The position numbers and the translations under genes are program-made. A stretch of 64,000 nt of DNA, taken from Lentisphaerae bacterium GWF2_49_21. Lineage in GTDB: Bacteria; Verrucomicrobiota; Lentisphaeria; Victivallales; GWF2-50-93. Position 1 is the first letter of the stretch. Each line of letters begins with the position of its first letter. The stretch spans positions 1 to 64,000 of the forward strand of contig MHBH01000063.1 in NCBI GenBank assembly GCA_001804805.1, read 5' to 3'. The notes below the pieces were generated by a model. It did no database searches. It had not been told where the DNA came from and saw only the letters and a list, made by a program, of their open reading frames with translations. Of the stretch, positions 26,234-34,648 are shown piece by piece.

Positions 26234-27448
26234 ATGGCTGAAGACAAGAAAAACTACAAGGAAATCCTTGAGTACCAGGACAAATATGTCATGCACACAT
26301 ATTCGCCCGAGATCCTGCTTGTCAAGGGCAAAGGTTCCTATGTCTGGGACAGCGCGAACAAGAAATACCTCGATTTCAGTACCGGGATAAGCGTATGCAG
26401 TCTCGGTCACTGCCATCCGGCCGTCACCAGGGCCATCAAGGAACAGGCTGGAAAACTGGTACACGTGTCCAACCTCTATATGAATGAAAAACAACCCCAG
26501 CTCGCGGCCAAGCTTGCCGAGAAGGGATTTGACGGATATGCCTTTTTCGCGAACAGCGGCGCCGAGGCCAATGAAGGCATGATCAAGCTTGCCAGAAAAT
26601 GGGGTTCCTCAAAAGGCAAGTTTGAAATAATCGTGATGGAGGAATCCTTCCATGGCAGGACGCTCGCGACTCTTGCCGCCACCGGAAGAAGCAAATACAG
26701 GGTCGGATTCGCCCCGGACATGCCGGGCTTTGTCCATGTCCCATTCAACGATGTTTCCGCAATAGAGAAAAAGATCAGCGATAAGACCTGCGCAGTATTG
26801 CTCGAACCCGTCCAGGGGGAGGGTGGAATCATCCCTTCACGGCAGGATTACCTTGAAAAAGTCAGGGAGCTCTGCGACAAACATGGAATTCTCCTTATGT
26901 TTGACGAAGTCCAGTGCGGGATGGGCAGGACAGGTACATTTTTCGCCTGGCAGGGCTACGGCGTCCAGCCTGACGCCCTTTCCATGGCCAAGGCTCTTGG
27001 AAACGGATTTCCGATAGGTGCGTTCATGGTCAGGCGGGAACTTGGAACCGTTCTTGGTGCGGGAACCCATGCCAGCACTTTCGGAGGAACTCCTCTCGCC
27101 TGTGCCGCCGCATTGGCGGTGGTTGACGCGTTCGACAGCGAAAACATATTGGACAACTGCAACAAACAAAGCGAACTGCTGATGTCGGGACTTGCGAAAC
27201 TCGCAAAAAAATACAAATGCGTCAAGGAAGTCCGGGGCAGAGGGCTTCTCATCGGCGTCGTCCTTGACAGGCCGGCAAACGACCTCAGGAAGATGGCTTC
27301 ATCAAAAGGACTTCTCGTCCTTACTGCAGGCGAGACCGTACTGCGGCTTCTGCCTCCGCTGAATGTATCCAGAAAGGAAGTTGAGGAGGCCTTGCAAATT
27401 CTCGAAGAGTCTTTAAAACAACTACAGGAATCCCAAAATGCAAAATGA
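26234..27448 (+). CDS. argD: acetylornithine aminotransferase
   Basis: 404 residues, class III PLP aminotransferase converting N-acetylglutamate semialdehyde to N-acetylornithine in arginine synthesis. Visible are FANSGAEANEGMIKLAR, the HGRTLATLAATG segment, the MFDEVQCGMGRTG metal/cofactor Asp region, the PLP lysine in SMAKALGNGFP, and the GTHASTFGGTPLACAAALAV stretch (seen as THASTFGGTPLACAAA). The length is normal. The stop codon lies 11 nt inside argF, so the two are translationally coupled. The family also contains ornithine and GABA aminotransferases, but the pairing with argF supports ArgD. It has a one-mismatch iterated palindrome at 27193. Confidence 0.93.
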   Translation: MAEDKKNYKEILEYQDKYVMHTYSPEILLVKGKGSYVWDSANKKYLDFSTGISVCSLGHCHPAVTRAIKEQAGKLVHVSNLYMNEKQPQLAAKLAEKGFDGYAFFANSGAEANEGMIKLARKWGSSKGKFEIIVMEESFHGRTLATLAATGRSKYRVGFAPDMPGFVHVPFNDVSAIEKKISDKTCAVLLEPVQGEGGIIPSRQDYLEKVRELCDKHGILLMFDEVQCGMGRTGTFFAWQGYGVQPDALSMAKALGNGFPIGAFMVRRELGTVLGAGTHASTFGGTPLACAAALAVVDAFDSENILDNCNKQSELLMSGLAKLAKKYKCVKEVRGRGLLIGVVLDRPANDLRKMASSKGLLVLTAGETVLRLLPPLNVSRKEVEEALQILEESLKQLQESQNAK

Positions 27449-28352
27449 TCTTCTTACAGTTGAGGAAATCACCCTCGGAGATCTCAAGGAGATTTTCAGG
27501 CTTTCCGCGAAAATGAAGAAGGAACGCGGTATTGCAATGGACAAGCCTCTTGCAGGCAAGAGCGTCGGCATGATCTTTTCAAAGTCCTCCACGAGGACAA
27601 GGGTCTCCTTCGAAGTCGGGATCAGGGAGCTCGGAGGGTTCTCAATCTTCCTGGACCAGAACGATCTCCAGCTCGGAAGAGGGGAGTCCATCCCGGACAC
27701 TGCACGCGTGCTGAGCCGCTACCTCCATGCCGTGGTGATAAGGACTTTCAAGCATGAGGACGTAGTCGAATTTGCGAAATTCGCAAACATACCGATAATC
27801 AACGCTTTGACCGATTTATATCATCCGTGCCAGATCCTCACGGATCTTTTCACAATCTACGAATACAGCGAACGGCTTGAAGGCATAAAGATTGCATATA
27901 TCGGCGACTGCGCCTGCAATACGGCCAACTCTTTGATCCTCGCGGCCAAGCTCTCAGGCATGAACCTGGTACTTTCCTCCCCGAAAAAATACCGCCCCAG
28001 CAAGGATCTCATGGAAAACCACAATATCGGCAAAGGTACCGTGACGTGGGAGGAGGATCCCTATAAGGCGGTCAAGAAGGCAGATTATATTTATACCGAT
28101 GTCTGGGTCAGCATGGGCTTTGAAGAAGAGGCGAAGAAGCGCAAAAGGGCGCTAAAGCCTTATTCTGTCACTCAGGATCTTGTCAACGAGGCGCCGTCCA
28201 GCGTAAAGATCATGCACTGCCTGCCTGCGCACCGCGGCGAGGAGATCACGGATGAAGTGATGGACAGCCATGCCTCGATCGTATTCGACCAGGCCGAAAA
28301 CCGCCTCCATGTCCAGAAGGCCATCCTTTCAATGCTGCTGAAGGACGAGTAG
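27438..28352 (+). CDS. argF: ornithine carbamoyltransferase
   Basis: 304 residues, transfers the carbamoyl group to ornithine to give citrulline. Catalytic signatures are present: SKSSTRTRVSFEVG (carbamoyl-phosphate binding), the DLYHPCQILTDL motif, DVWVSMGFEEE in the ornithine site, and the HCLPAHRGEEIT loop. Overlaps argD by 11 nt. The TAG stop starts a near-perfect palindrome that also reaches the stop of the convergent gene. One perfect iterated palindrome lies at 27773. Confidence 0.95.
   Translation: MQNDLLTVEEITLGDLKEIFRLSAKMKKERGIAMDKPLAGKSVGMIFSKSSTRTRVSFEVGIRELGGFSIFLDQNDLQLGRGESIPDTARVLSRYLHAVVIRTFKHEDVVEFAKFANIPIINALTDLYHPCQILTDLFTIYEYSERLEGIKIAYIGDCACNTANSLILAAKLSGMNLVLSSPKKYRPSKDLMENHNIGKGTVTWEEDPYKAVKKADYIYTDVWVSMGFEEEAKKRKRALKPYSVTQDLVNEAPSSVKIMHCLPAHRGEEITDEVMDSHASIVFDQAENRLHVQKAILSMLLKDE
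27773..27785. repeat. iterated palindrome TGCGAANTTCGCA, perfect copy
   Basis: Inside argF; codes for Ala-Lys-Phe-Ala. Confidence 0.8.
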
Positions 28353-28379
28353 TAAGTATTCGCCTGGCGAATATTTACT
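28351..28379. terminator. palindromic bidirectional terminator spanning stop codons
   Basis: AGTAAGTATTCGCC, one T, then GGCGAATATTTACT: 14 pairs with one G-T. It overlaps the TAG of argF and abuts the stop of the convergent TerB-like gene. Same design as 5664-5692. Confidence 0.7.
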
Positions 28380-29047
28380 CAGTTGATATGCACGGATTTA
28401 CCGAGCCATTTCACGCCTTTCCATCCGAAAAGCCCGAGCATGATGAGAGGTCCGACGCCGGTGAGCATCCCAAGTCCGAAACCAAGGACCTTTAGCATTT
28501 CCTTCATTTCGTTGTTCTGGTAGTATGGAAGACTTTCAAAAGCGAAAAGCACTGATTCAATTGGTATGTCTACGGCCTTCAATTTATCTCCGATCTCCTT
28601 GGCGACCGCCTTTGGATCATGCATGCCCTTGTTTTTGATTACGGAGTTCGCCTTGTCGACGTAGAAGCGTATTGCATGTATCTGGTCCCCCTTCACATCG
28701 AGGGCTTTGGCTATACGGAGAATTTCCTTCTCCTCCTCGCACGCAACACAGCCGTCGGCGCAGGCCATGAATATGCAGTCGGTCATTATGGAGAACCTCA
28801 GGGTGGAAGTCCTGAGCATCTCAAGCTTGGCCATTGTCGTGTCAGCGGCTTTTCCAGTGGCCGCATCGACGACCTTCTGGAGCGATTCATCGCTCAGTCC
28901 GGCGATCCTGCAGAACTCCTTGAGCTTCTCAAGTTCGGACGGCTCGATCCTGCCGTCGGCACTCGCCATTGAAGCGAGCAATGTAAGATAGCTGGTCCTG
29001 ATCTCCTCAGGATGCTGCTGGAGCGGATGTTTGATCTCTTTTTCCAT
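28379..29047 (-). CDS. TerB-like helical domain protein with C-terminal membrane segment
   Basis: 222 residues. The N-terminal two-thirds resembles TerB/DjlA-type helical domains: repeated TLLASMASADGRIEPSELEKLKEF and MACADGCVACEEEKEILRIA units (seen as ASADGRIEPSEL and CADGCVACEEE), which carry acidic, metal-binding-like loops. The C terminus has a hydrophobic stretch (GFGLGMLTGVGPLIMLGLFGW as GLGMLTGVGPLIMLGLF) suggesting membrane association. The TerB family is associated with tellurite and phage resistance and membrane stress, but no other ter gene is present, so no function is assigned. Confidence 0.75.
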   Translation of the reverse strand: MEKEIKHPLQQHPEEIRTSYLTLLASMASADGRIEPSELEKLKEFCRIAGLSDESLQKVVDAATGKAADTTMAKLEMLRTSTLRFSIMTDCIFMACADGCVACEEEKEILRIAKALDVKGDQIHAIRFYVDKANSVIKNKGMHDPKAVAKEIGDKLKAVDIPIESVLFAFESLPYYQNNEMKEMLKVLGFGLGMLTGVGPLIMLGLFGWKGVKWLGKSVHIN

Positions 29048-29227
29048 GGTGCCTCCGGTTAAAGCTTGGACAGGCTGCTTCTCCGCACGAATTTGATCAG
29101 GAGGGCAGGCGTTTCCCCTATAAGTAACAGGCTTATATTTCCTTTGTCAAGATTGAAAAAAATAACTTAGCAACAATATTGATTGGTTCAGGAAATCAAG
29201 GCTTTAATCACTCTACGGAGACACCAG

Positions 29228-31681
29228 ATGAAATCAAAATCCGATAAGAAGGGAAGGGTCACGAAGGAATCCATACAGGAAGCCTTTATGCATCATCTTA
29301 CCCGTTCGCTTGCCAAGCACCCGGAGGTGGCGTCAAACCATGACAGGTATTTTGCCCTTGCGCTTACAATCCGGGATCTGCTCGTGGATAAATGGATCGA
29401 GACGCGCCGTGAATTCGACAAGAGGAAGCCCAAATGCGTCTGCTATCTGTCGCTCGAATACCTTATGGGGCGAGCGCTTGGCAACGCAATGATCAACCTT
29501 GAGATCTACGATGTCGCAAAAGAGGCGATGGAGGATCTCGGTTTTGACATTGAAAAGATCGAGGATGAAGAGATAGACGCCGGACTCGGGAACGGCGGTC
29601 TCGGCAGGCTTGCGGCATGTTTCCTGGATTCCATGGCGACATTGCAGTACCCCGCCTTCGGCTACGGTATCCGGTACAACTACGGGATTTTCAAGCAGAT
29701 CATACAGGATGGGGGACAGGTTGAAGAGCCCGACCACTGGCTGCGCCAGGGAAATGCATGGGAGATCAGAAGGCCTGAAAGGATGCGCAAGGTCAGATTC
29801 TACGGCCGCACTGAAAAATCACGGACCGGCAACAAGTTCAGGAAGGAATGGGTGGACACGCAGGACGTCCTTGCGATGCCTTATGACATGCCGATACCCG
29901 GATACAAGACGGCGCACGTGAACAATCTCCGCCTCTGGGCTGCGCGTTCCCTCTACGGATTCAACCTCACCAGCTTCAACAGCGGCGACTATATCAACGC
30001 CAATCTCGAGGCGTCCCTAACTGAAAATATCACAAAAGTCCTTTATCCCAACGACAACAACTACGAGGGCAAGGAACTCCGCCTGAAACAGCAGTATTTC
30101 CTGGTTGCCGCGACCTTGCAGGACATTGTTTTCAGGTACAAGGGGCTTGGTGGAGACATCAGGAAGCTCGATGAGAAGATTGCGATTCAGCTCAATGACA
30201 CCCATCCTGCCATGGCCATCCCCGAAATGATGAGGATTCTTGTCGATGAGGAAGATATTGAATGGGATGAGGCCTGGGGCATCTGCGTCAAGACCTTTTC
30301 CTATACGAACCATACTCTGATGAGCGAAGCCCTCGAGAAATGGCCGCTCTCGATGATCGAAAAACTCCTGCCGCGCCATCTGGAGATAATCTATGAGTTG
30401 AACGACAGGTTCCTGCGCCGTATCGCCAACAAATACCCCGGAGACGTCGGCCGCCTGAACCGCATGTCGTTCATAGAGGAAAACCATGAGAAGCTGGTGA
30501 GGATGGCTTATATCGCCGTCGCCGGAAGCAGCAGGATAAACGGAGTAGCTGCCCTGCACACCGAACTTCTCAAGCACGGGCTCTTCAAGGATTTCTACGA
30601 ATATTATCCCTATAAGTTCGTCAACAAGACAAACGGAATAACGCCACGCCGCTGGCTCCTCAAGGCGAATCCTGGACTTTCCAAGCTGATTGAAGACAAG
30701 ATCGGCGAAAGCTGGTTCACCAACATCGACGACCTTAAGAAGCTTGAAAAGCATGTCAACGACAAGGCTTTCATTGCCGAAGCGGCGGCCATCAAGCGCA
30801 AGAACAAGGAAGTACTGGCCAGATATATCAAGGACCATTATGGAATCAAGGTCAATCTCGATTCCATATTCGACGTCCAGGTCAAGCGTTTCCACGAATA
30901 TAAGCGGCAGCTTCTCAAGATTCTCCACGCCATAACACTGTATCTGGAAATAAAGGACAATCCCAAAGGACATTTCGTCCCCAGGACAATTATTTTCGGT
31001 GGAAAGTCCGCGCCAGGATATTTCATGGCGAAACTCATCATCAAATTCATCAATTCCGTGGCGGCCGTCATAAACAGCGACGAAGACGTTAACGACAAGC
31101 TTAAAGTCATCTTCCTTGCCAATTACGGCGTTTCGCTGGCTGAGAAGATCATGCCTGCGGCCGATTTGTCGGAACAGATCTCCCTCGCGGGAACTGAGGC
31201 CTCAGGAACTGGAAACATGAAATTCGCCCTTAATGGAGCACTCACGATCGGTACGCTTGACGGCGCGAACATCGAGATCAAGGATGCCGTCGGCGAGGAC
31301 AATATCTTCATCTTCGGGATGAAGGTGGACGAAGTCGAGACGCTCAGGAAGAAAGGATACAATCCGGAGGACTTCCTCAAGGACCAGCCCCGCCTTCGCC
31401 AGCTCATGGAACTTATAAAATGCGGTTTCTTCTCGACGAAGAATCCGCATGTCTTTGATCCGCTCCTCGACAACATCAGGGTGGATTACTACATGTCCAT
31501 CGCCGACTTCGAATCCTATAATACTGTCCAGGAGAAGATCAGCAAGACCTATCTTGACCAGTATGAATGGCATAAGAAGGCGATGCTGAATGTCGCGAAC
31601 ATGGGAAGATTCTCCAGCGACAGGACGATCAAGGAGTATGCCGAGGAGATCTGGAACATAAAACCGATGCTTCTGGAGTAA
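29228..31681 (+). CDS. glgP: glycogen/starch phosphorylase
   Basis: About 817 residues, GT35 family, releasing glucose 1-phosphate from alpha-1,4-glucans. The sequence is complete: N-terminal CYLSLEYLMGRALGN, the GLGNGGLGRLAACFLDSM segment, ITPRRWL, the VQVKRFHEYKRQLL stretch, and the PLP lysine in EASGTGNMKFALNGALTIGT (20 residues). The start at ATG 29228 is chosen because GGAG lies 7 nt upstream; the frame remains open to a TTG at 29183. The stop TAA is part of a short stem-loop. Confidence 0.95.
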   Translation: MKSKSDKKGRVTKESIQEAFMHHLTRSLAKHPEVASNHDRYFALALTIRDLLVDKWIETRREFDKRKPKCVCYLSLEYLMGRALGNAMINLEIYDVAKEAMEDLGFDIEKIEDEEIDAGLGNGGLGRLAACFLDSMATLQYPAFGYGIRYNYGIFKQIIQDGGQVEEPDHWLRQGNAWEIRRPERMRKVRFYGRTEKSRTGNKFRKEWVDTQDVLAMPYDMPIPGYKTAHVNNLRLWAARSLYGFNLTSFNSGDYINANLEASLTENITKVLYPNDNNYEGKELRLKQQYFLVAATLQDIVFRYKGLGGDIRKLDEKIAIQLNDTHPAMAIPEMMRILVDEEDIEWDEAWGICVKTFSYTNHTLMSEALEKWPLSMIEKLLPRHLEIIYELNDRFLRRIANKYPGDVGRLNRMSFIEENHEKLVRMAYIAVAGSSRINGVAALHTELLKHGLFKDFYEYYPYKFVNKTNGITPRRWLLKANPGLSKLIEDKIGESWFTNIDDLKKLEKHVNDKAFIAEAAAIKRKNKEVLARYIKDHYGIKVNLDSIFDVQVKRFHEYKRQLLKILHAITLYLEIKDNPKGHFVPRTIIFGGKSAPGYFMAKLIIKFINSVAAVINSDEDVNDKLKVIFLANYGVSLAEKIMPAADLSEQISLAGTEASGTGNMKFALNGALTIGTLDGANIEIKDAVGEDNIFIFGMKVDEVETLRKKGYNPEDFLKDQPRLRQLMELIKCGFFSTKNPHVFDPLLDNIRVDYYMSIADFESYNTVQEKISKTYLDQYEWHKKAMLNVANMGRFSSDRTIKEYAEEIWNIKPMLLE

Positions 31682-31705
31682 TAAATTTTCGTTCCAAAAA
31701 TTTAT
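31681..31705 (+). terminator. AT-rich stem-loop at the glgP stop
   Basis: ATAAATTTT and AAAATTTAT pair across a 7-nt loop; the left arm starts on the last base of the glgP stop TAA. The stem is weak and may act on mRNA stability rather than as a true terminator. Confidence 0.4.
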
Positions 31706-31722
31706 AACATTTGGAAATAATC

Positions 31723-32136
31723 ATGAAAGACAGTAAAATCAAGACCATCTACCTCAGCGGTCCAATCATGGATGAACACGAGGGAGTCGCCCGCGAATGG
31801 CGCGAACAGGCCAAGAAGCTCCTTGGGAAAAAATTCCGTCTTCTTGATCCGATGCGCAGGGCGTTCCGTGACAGGGAAGTCGACAGTGCAAACGAGATAG
31901 TCGAATTTGATCTACAGGATGCCCGCGATGCCGACATCATACTCGTGAACTATTCCAAGCCGAGTATCGGCACCAGCATGGAAGTCTTCTATGCCGCACA
32001 CGACCTCGGCAAGTTCGTCGTGGGATTCTCGCCGTTCTCGTTCAAGGACTGTTCCCCGTGGATGGTAAAGTACTGCACGAAGATACTCCCCGACCTCGAA
32101 GAGGCATGCAGGTATATCGAAACGCATTTCGGATAA
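31723..32136 (+). CDS. nucleoside 2-deoxyribosyltransferase-like protein
   Basis: About 137 residues. The N-terminal [20 protein letters not shown] and the later [20 protein letters not shown] are the two hallmark segments of the nucleoside 2-deoxyribosyltransferase-like Rossmann fold (catalytic Glu in SMEV; the Asp of DADIILVN). The enzyme would exchange or hydrolyse the base of (deoxy)nucleosides. It lies directly upstream of dut, which supports a role in nucleotide pool sanitation. The ATG at 31723 is preferred over a TTG at 31711. Confidence 0.82.
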   Translation: MKDSKIKTIYLSGPIMDEHEGVAREWREQAKKLLGKKFRLLDPMRRAFRDREVDSANEIVEFDLQDARDADIILVNYSKPSIGTSMEVFYAAHDLGKFVVGFSPFSFKDCSPWMVKYCTKILPDLEEACRYIETHFG

Positions 32137-32160
32137 TTTTTTCCATACGGAAAAAATTAT
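32133..32160 (+). terminator. palindromic stem-loop on the stop codon of the deoxyribosyltransferase-like gene
   Basis: ATAATTTTTTCC, loop ATAC, GGAAAAAATTAT: a perfect 12-bp stem whose left arm contains the TAA stop. Confidence 0.5.
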
Positions 32161-32189
32161 ATCATCAATCAAAAATGAGAGACCATCAA

Positions 32190-32636
32190 ATGGAAACAAA
32201 GATTGTAGTTAAGATCAAGATGCTCGAAGGCTGCGAAGACATCAAGCCCCTGAAGGCGCATCACGACGATGCGGCCTTCGACCTTAAATCCAGAGTTGAA
32301 ATGGAGCTCAAGCCCGGCGAACCGCATCTAGTACCTACCGGAGTGTTCATGGAAATTCCGATCGGTTATGAAGCGCAGGTGCGCCCAAGGAGCGGACTCG
32401 CCCTAAAGCATGCCCTGACAGTCCTCAACAGCCCTGGGACGATAGATGCCGGCTACCGCGGGGAAGTCTGCGTGATCATACTCAATGCCGGGAAAAATAC
32501 ATACAGCGTCAAACGCGCCGACCGTATCGCCCAGATGGTGATCAGCAAGCTTCCTGATGTCGAGATAGAATACGTCTCCGAACTAGCTGACAGCAAACGC
32601 GGCGCAGGCGGTTTCGGCAGCACCGGTAAAAATTAA
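32190..32636 (+). CDS. dut: dUTP diphosphatase (dUTPase)
   Basis: About 148 residues, a trimeric dUTPase that hydrolyses dUTP to dUMP and keeps uracil out of DNA. All five motifs are recognisable: [41 protein letters not shown] and the C-terminal [10 protein letters not shown] arm. The start is ATG 32190 with GAGAG upstream; an in-frame ATG at 32175 would add five residues. It is the second gene of a pair with the deoxyribosyltransferase-like protein and ends in a palindrome that includes its TAA. Confidence 0.95.
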   Translation: METKIVVKIKMLEGCEDIKPLKAHHDDAAFDLKSRVEMELKPGEPHLVPTGVFMEIPIGYEAQVRPRSGLALKHALTVLNSPGTIDAGYRGEVCVIILNAGKNTYSVKRADRIAQMVISKLPDVEIEYVSELADSKRGAGGFGSTGKN

Positions 32637-32656
32637 GGCGGACGCCTTAATTTTTA
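32627..32656 (+). terminator. palindromic stem-loop on the dut stop codon
   Basis: TAAAAATTAAGGCG, two-base loop, CGCCTTAATTTTTA: a perfect 14-bp stem containing the dut TAA and followed by an AT-rich tail. Confidence 0.6.
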
Positions 32657-32797
32657 CAACCTTGAATATTATGATGCAAAGCATCTTTGGACTGTGGTGG
32701 TTTGACACCGCTTTGGAATATTCTAATTTGTTGGAGTTCACTGCTTTAGCGTGTGTATTCGTATTGTTTGGAATTTGTCATTTGGAGCTTGGAATTT

Positions 32798-33313
32798 ATG
32801 AGTTCTTATCTCATCACCGGTGGATCTAGAAGCGGCAAGAGCCGTTACGCCCTCGAACTTGCGAAATCCGCAAAAAAACCTTTCTACATCGCGACCGGCT
32901 GGGCCGGCGATGAGGAAATGGACGAACGCATCCAGAAACACCGCAAGGAACGCGGAAAACACTGGACTACGATTGAAACAAAGACCGATATCGCTTCTGC
33001 AATCGCAAAGGCCGAAAGAAAAGGGGCCGACTTCATAATCGTAGACTGTCTCACCCTCTGGATCTCCAATATGATGTTTGAAAAGACAAACATTGAAAAG
33101 GAAACAAGGAAAGTTATTGATGTCATCAAGTCCGCAAGAAAAGCTAATCTGATTTTCGTCACAAATGAAGTCGGTTCTGGAATTGTCCCATTAGACAAGG
33201 AATCCCGCGAATTCCGCGACGTGGCCGGACTCGCCAACCAGAAGATCGCCGCCGCAGTGGACAATGTCGTCCTGACAGTCTGTGGCCAGCCTCTATACAT
33301 CAAAGGCAAATAA
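32798..33313 (+). CDS. cobU: adenosylcobinamide kinase / adenosylcobinamide-phosphate guanylyltransferase
   Basis: 171 residues. The bifunctional CobU/CobP enzyme phosphorylates adenosylcobinamide and attaches GMP in the nucleotide-loop assembly of B12. Visible are the P-loop GGSRSGKSRYALELA, YIATGWAGDEEMDERIQKH, the DCLTLWISNMM segment and FVTNEVGSGIVP. The ATG at 32798 starts at the P-loop domain; the open frame upstream (CLEFVIWSLEF) is a translated dispersed spacer sequence, not part of the protein. cobT follows after a repeat-filled spacer. Confidence 0.94.
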   Translation: MSSYLITGGSRSGKSRYALELAKSAKKPFYIATGWAGDEEMDERIQKHRKERGKHWTTIETKTDIASAIAKAERKGADFIIVDCLTLWISNMMFEKTNIEKETRKVIDVIKSARKANLIFVTNEVGSGIVPLDKESREFRDVAGLANQKIAAAVDNVVLTVCGQPLYIKGK

Positions 33314-33325
33314 TATTTCACCACG

Positions 33326-33441
33326 AAGAACACGAAGTTCACGAAGGGTGCTTATTATATTTAAATTCATTAAATCCTTTGCGTCTCTGCATCTTTGCGG
33401 TAAATTTTAACTACTGTATTCTTCGTGTGCTTCGTGGTGAA
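33326..33441. repeat. CACGAAGAACACGAAG-type inverted-repeat element between cobU and cobT
   Basis: TTCACCACGAAGAACACGAAG at the left is mirrored by CTTCGTGTGCTTCGTGGTGAA at the right, around a TTTGCGTCTCTGCATCTTTGCGG core. A related, larger copy occupies 47738-48060. This kind of spacer repeat occurs in many environmental bacteria; its origin is unclear. Confidence 0.6.
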
Positions 33442-33460
33442 AATAAACTTAGGAGTTTTT

Positions 33461-34510
33461 ATGCTTTTTGAAGAAACAATTGCCAAGATAGCGCCTGCCG
33501 ATGCGAACATCGCCGAACAGGCCCAGAAAAGACTCAACTCCCTTACGAAACCTCTTGGAAGTCTCGGACTTCTCGAGGACTGCGCAAGGAAATATGCTGC
33601 TGCACGCGGAGATGTCTTTGCGAAGATCGCAAAACCCACAATCCTGACTTTCGCCGGAGATCACGGGATAGTCGACGAGGGTGTCAGTGCTTATCCTAAG
33701 GAAGTAACGCCCCAGATGGTTGCGAATATCGCAAGCGGTGGTGCGGCAATAAGCGTTCTGACACGACATGGCAAGATCAAGCTCAAGGTGATTGACATCG
33801 GAGTCGCCACAGACTGCCAGTTCAAGGGAGTCATAAGGAAGAAAGTCGCTCCCGGCACTGCGAACTTCGCAAAAGGGCCGGCAATGACGCTCAAACAGGC
33901 AAAAAAAGCTGTTGAGATCGGAATCAAGCTTGCAGAAAAGGAAATTAAAAAAGGCTGCACTCTTCTTGGAACGGGCGATATGGGAATCGCGAACACAACT
34001 CCATCCTCCGCTCTTTATTCTGTGTTTCTCGGGCTTGATCCGGAAAAGACCGCCGGAAAAGGAACTGGGATTACGGATGATAAGCTTCAGAACAAGATAA
34101 ATATCCTCAGGAAAGCGATTGAATTACATAAGCCGAATCTCAAGGATCCCCTTTCAACTCTCGCCGCAGTCGGAGGATATGAGATTGCCGGAATATGCGG
34201 TGTCGTGCTTGCCGCGGCCGCCAATAAGATTCCAGTTGTTGTTGATGGATTCATCTCCGGGGCAGGGGCATTGACTGCGATCCAGATGAACAAGGATGTG
34301 AAGGACTACTGTTTCTTCAGCCATCTTTCGGCGGAGGCGGGACATGTCAACGCGATGAACGCACTCGGTGTCAGGCCTCTTCTCAACCTTGATCTGAGGC
34401 TTGGTGAAGGAACAGGGGCTGCTCTTGCAATGTATCTGATAGAGGCCGGTGTCAAGATCATGCACGAGATGGCGACTTTCGAAAGCGCCGGGGTGTCGAA
34501 GTCAAAGTAG
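33461..34510 (+). CDS. cobT: nicotinate-nucleotide--dimethylbenzimidazole phosphoribosyltransferase
   Basis: About 349 residues, forms alpha-ribazole phosphate for the lower ligand of cobalamin. Typical segments: LNSLTKPLGSLGLLEDCA near residue 30, TFAGDHGIVDEGVSAYP, the GTGDMGIANTTPSSAL segment, GFISGAGAL and the catalytic-Glu region RLGEGTGAALAM near the C terminus. The ATG at 33461 has AGGAG upstream. With cobU it gives half of the nucleotide-loop pathway; cobS and cobC are not in view. The gene has the densest set of iterated palindromes (33619, 33721, 33859), and its TAG stop begins a dispersed repeat element. Confidence 0.95.
   Translation: MLFEETIAKIAPADANIAEQAQKRLNSLTKPLGSLGLLEDCARKYAAARGDVFAKIAKPTILTFAGDHGIVDEGVSAYPKEVTPQMVANIASGGAAISVLTRHGKIKLKVIDIGVATDCQFKGVIRKKVAPGTANFAKGPAMTLKQAKKAVEIGIKLAEKEIKKGCTLLGTGDMGIANTTPSSALYSVFLGLDPEKTAGKGTGITDDKLQNKINILRKAIELHKPNLKDPLSTLAAVGGYEIAGICGVVLAAAANKIPVVVDGFISGAGALTAIQMNKDVKDYCFFSHLSAEAGHVNAMNALGVRPLLNLDLRLGEGTGAALAMYLIEAGVKIMHEMATFESAGVSKSK
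33859..33871. repeat. iterated palindrome TGCGAANTTCGCA, perfect copy
   Basis: Inside cobT; codes for Ala-Asn-Phe-Ala. One-mismatch copies lie at 33619 and 33721. Confidence 0.8.
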
Positions 34511-34574
34511 GGACTGGCTTTAGCCTGTCCCATTCTTAAATGCAAAGATGGTACATGCTGAAGCACGTACCTAC
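34507..34574. repeat. GTAGGGAC...GTACCTAC intergenic element, copy 2
   Basis: A 68-bp element beginning GTAGGGAC exactly over the TAG stop of cobT and ending GTACCTAC. It shares the GATGGTACATGCTGAAGCAC block with copy 3 (one base differs). Confidence 0.75.
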
Positions 34575-34648
34575 TTGAATAACGCAACAACTATATGTTT
34601 TAAATTTGTAGGAGTTAAGAACTTTAGTTGTGTCTTAACGAAAAGAGC

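Noticed and set aside
30017-30973. A 318-codon frame antisense to glycogen phosphorylase
   Set aside because: Shadow of the conserved glgP frame.
33619-33871. Three palindrome copies in cobT as a CRISPR-like array
   Set aside because: Copies are 13 bp, unevenly spaced (102 and 138 bp), and the intervening DNA is conserved coding sequence.
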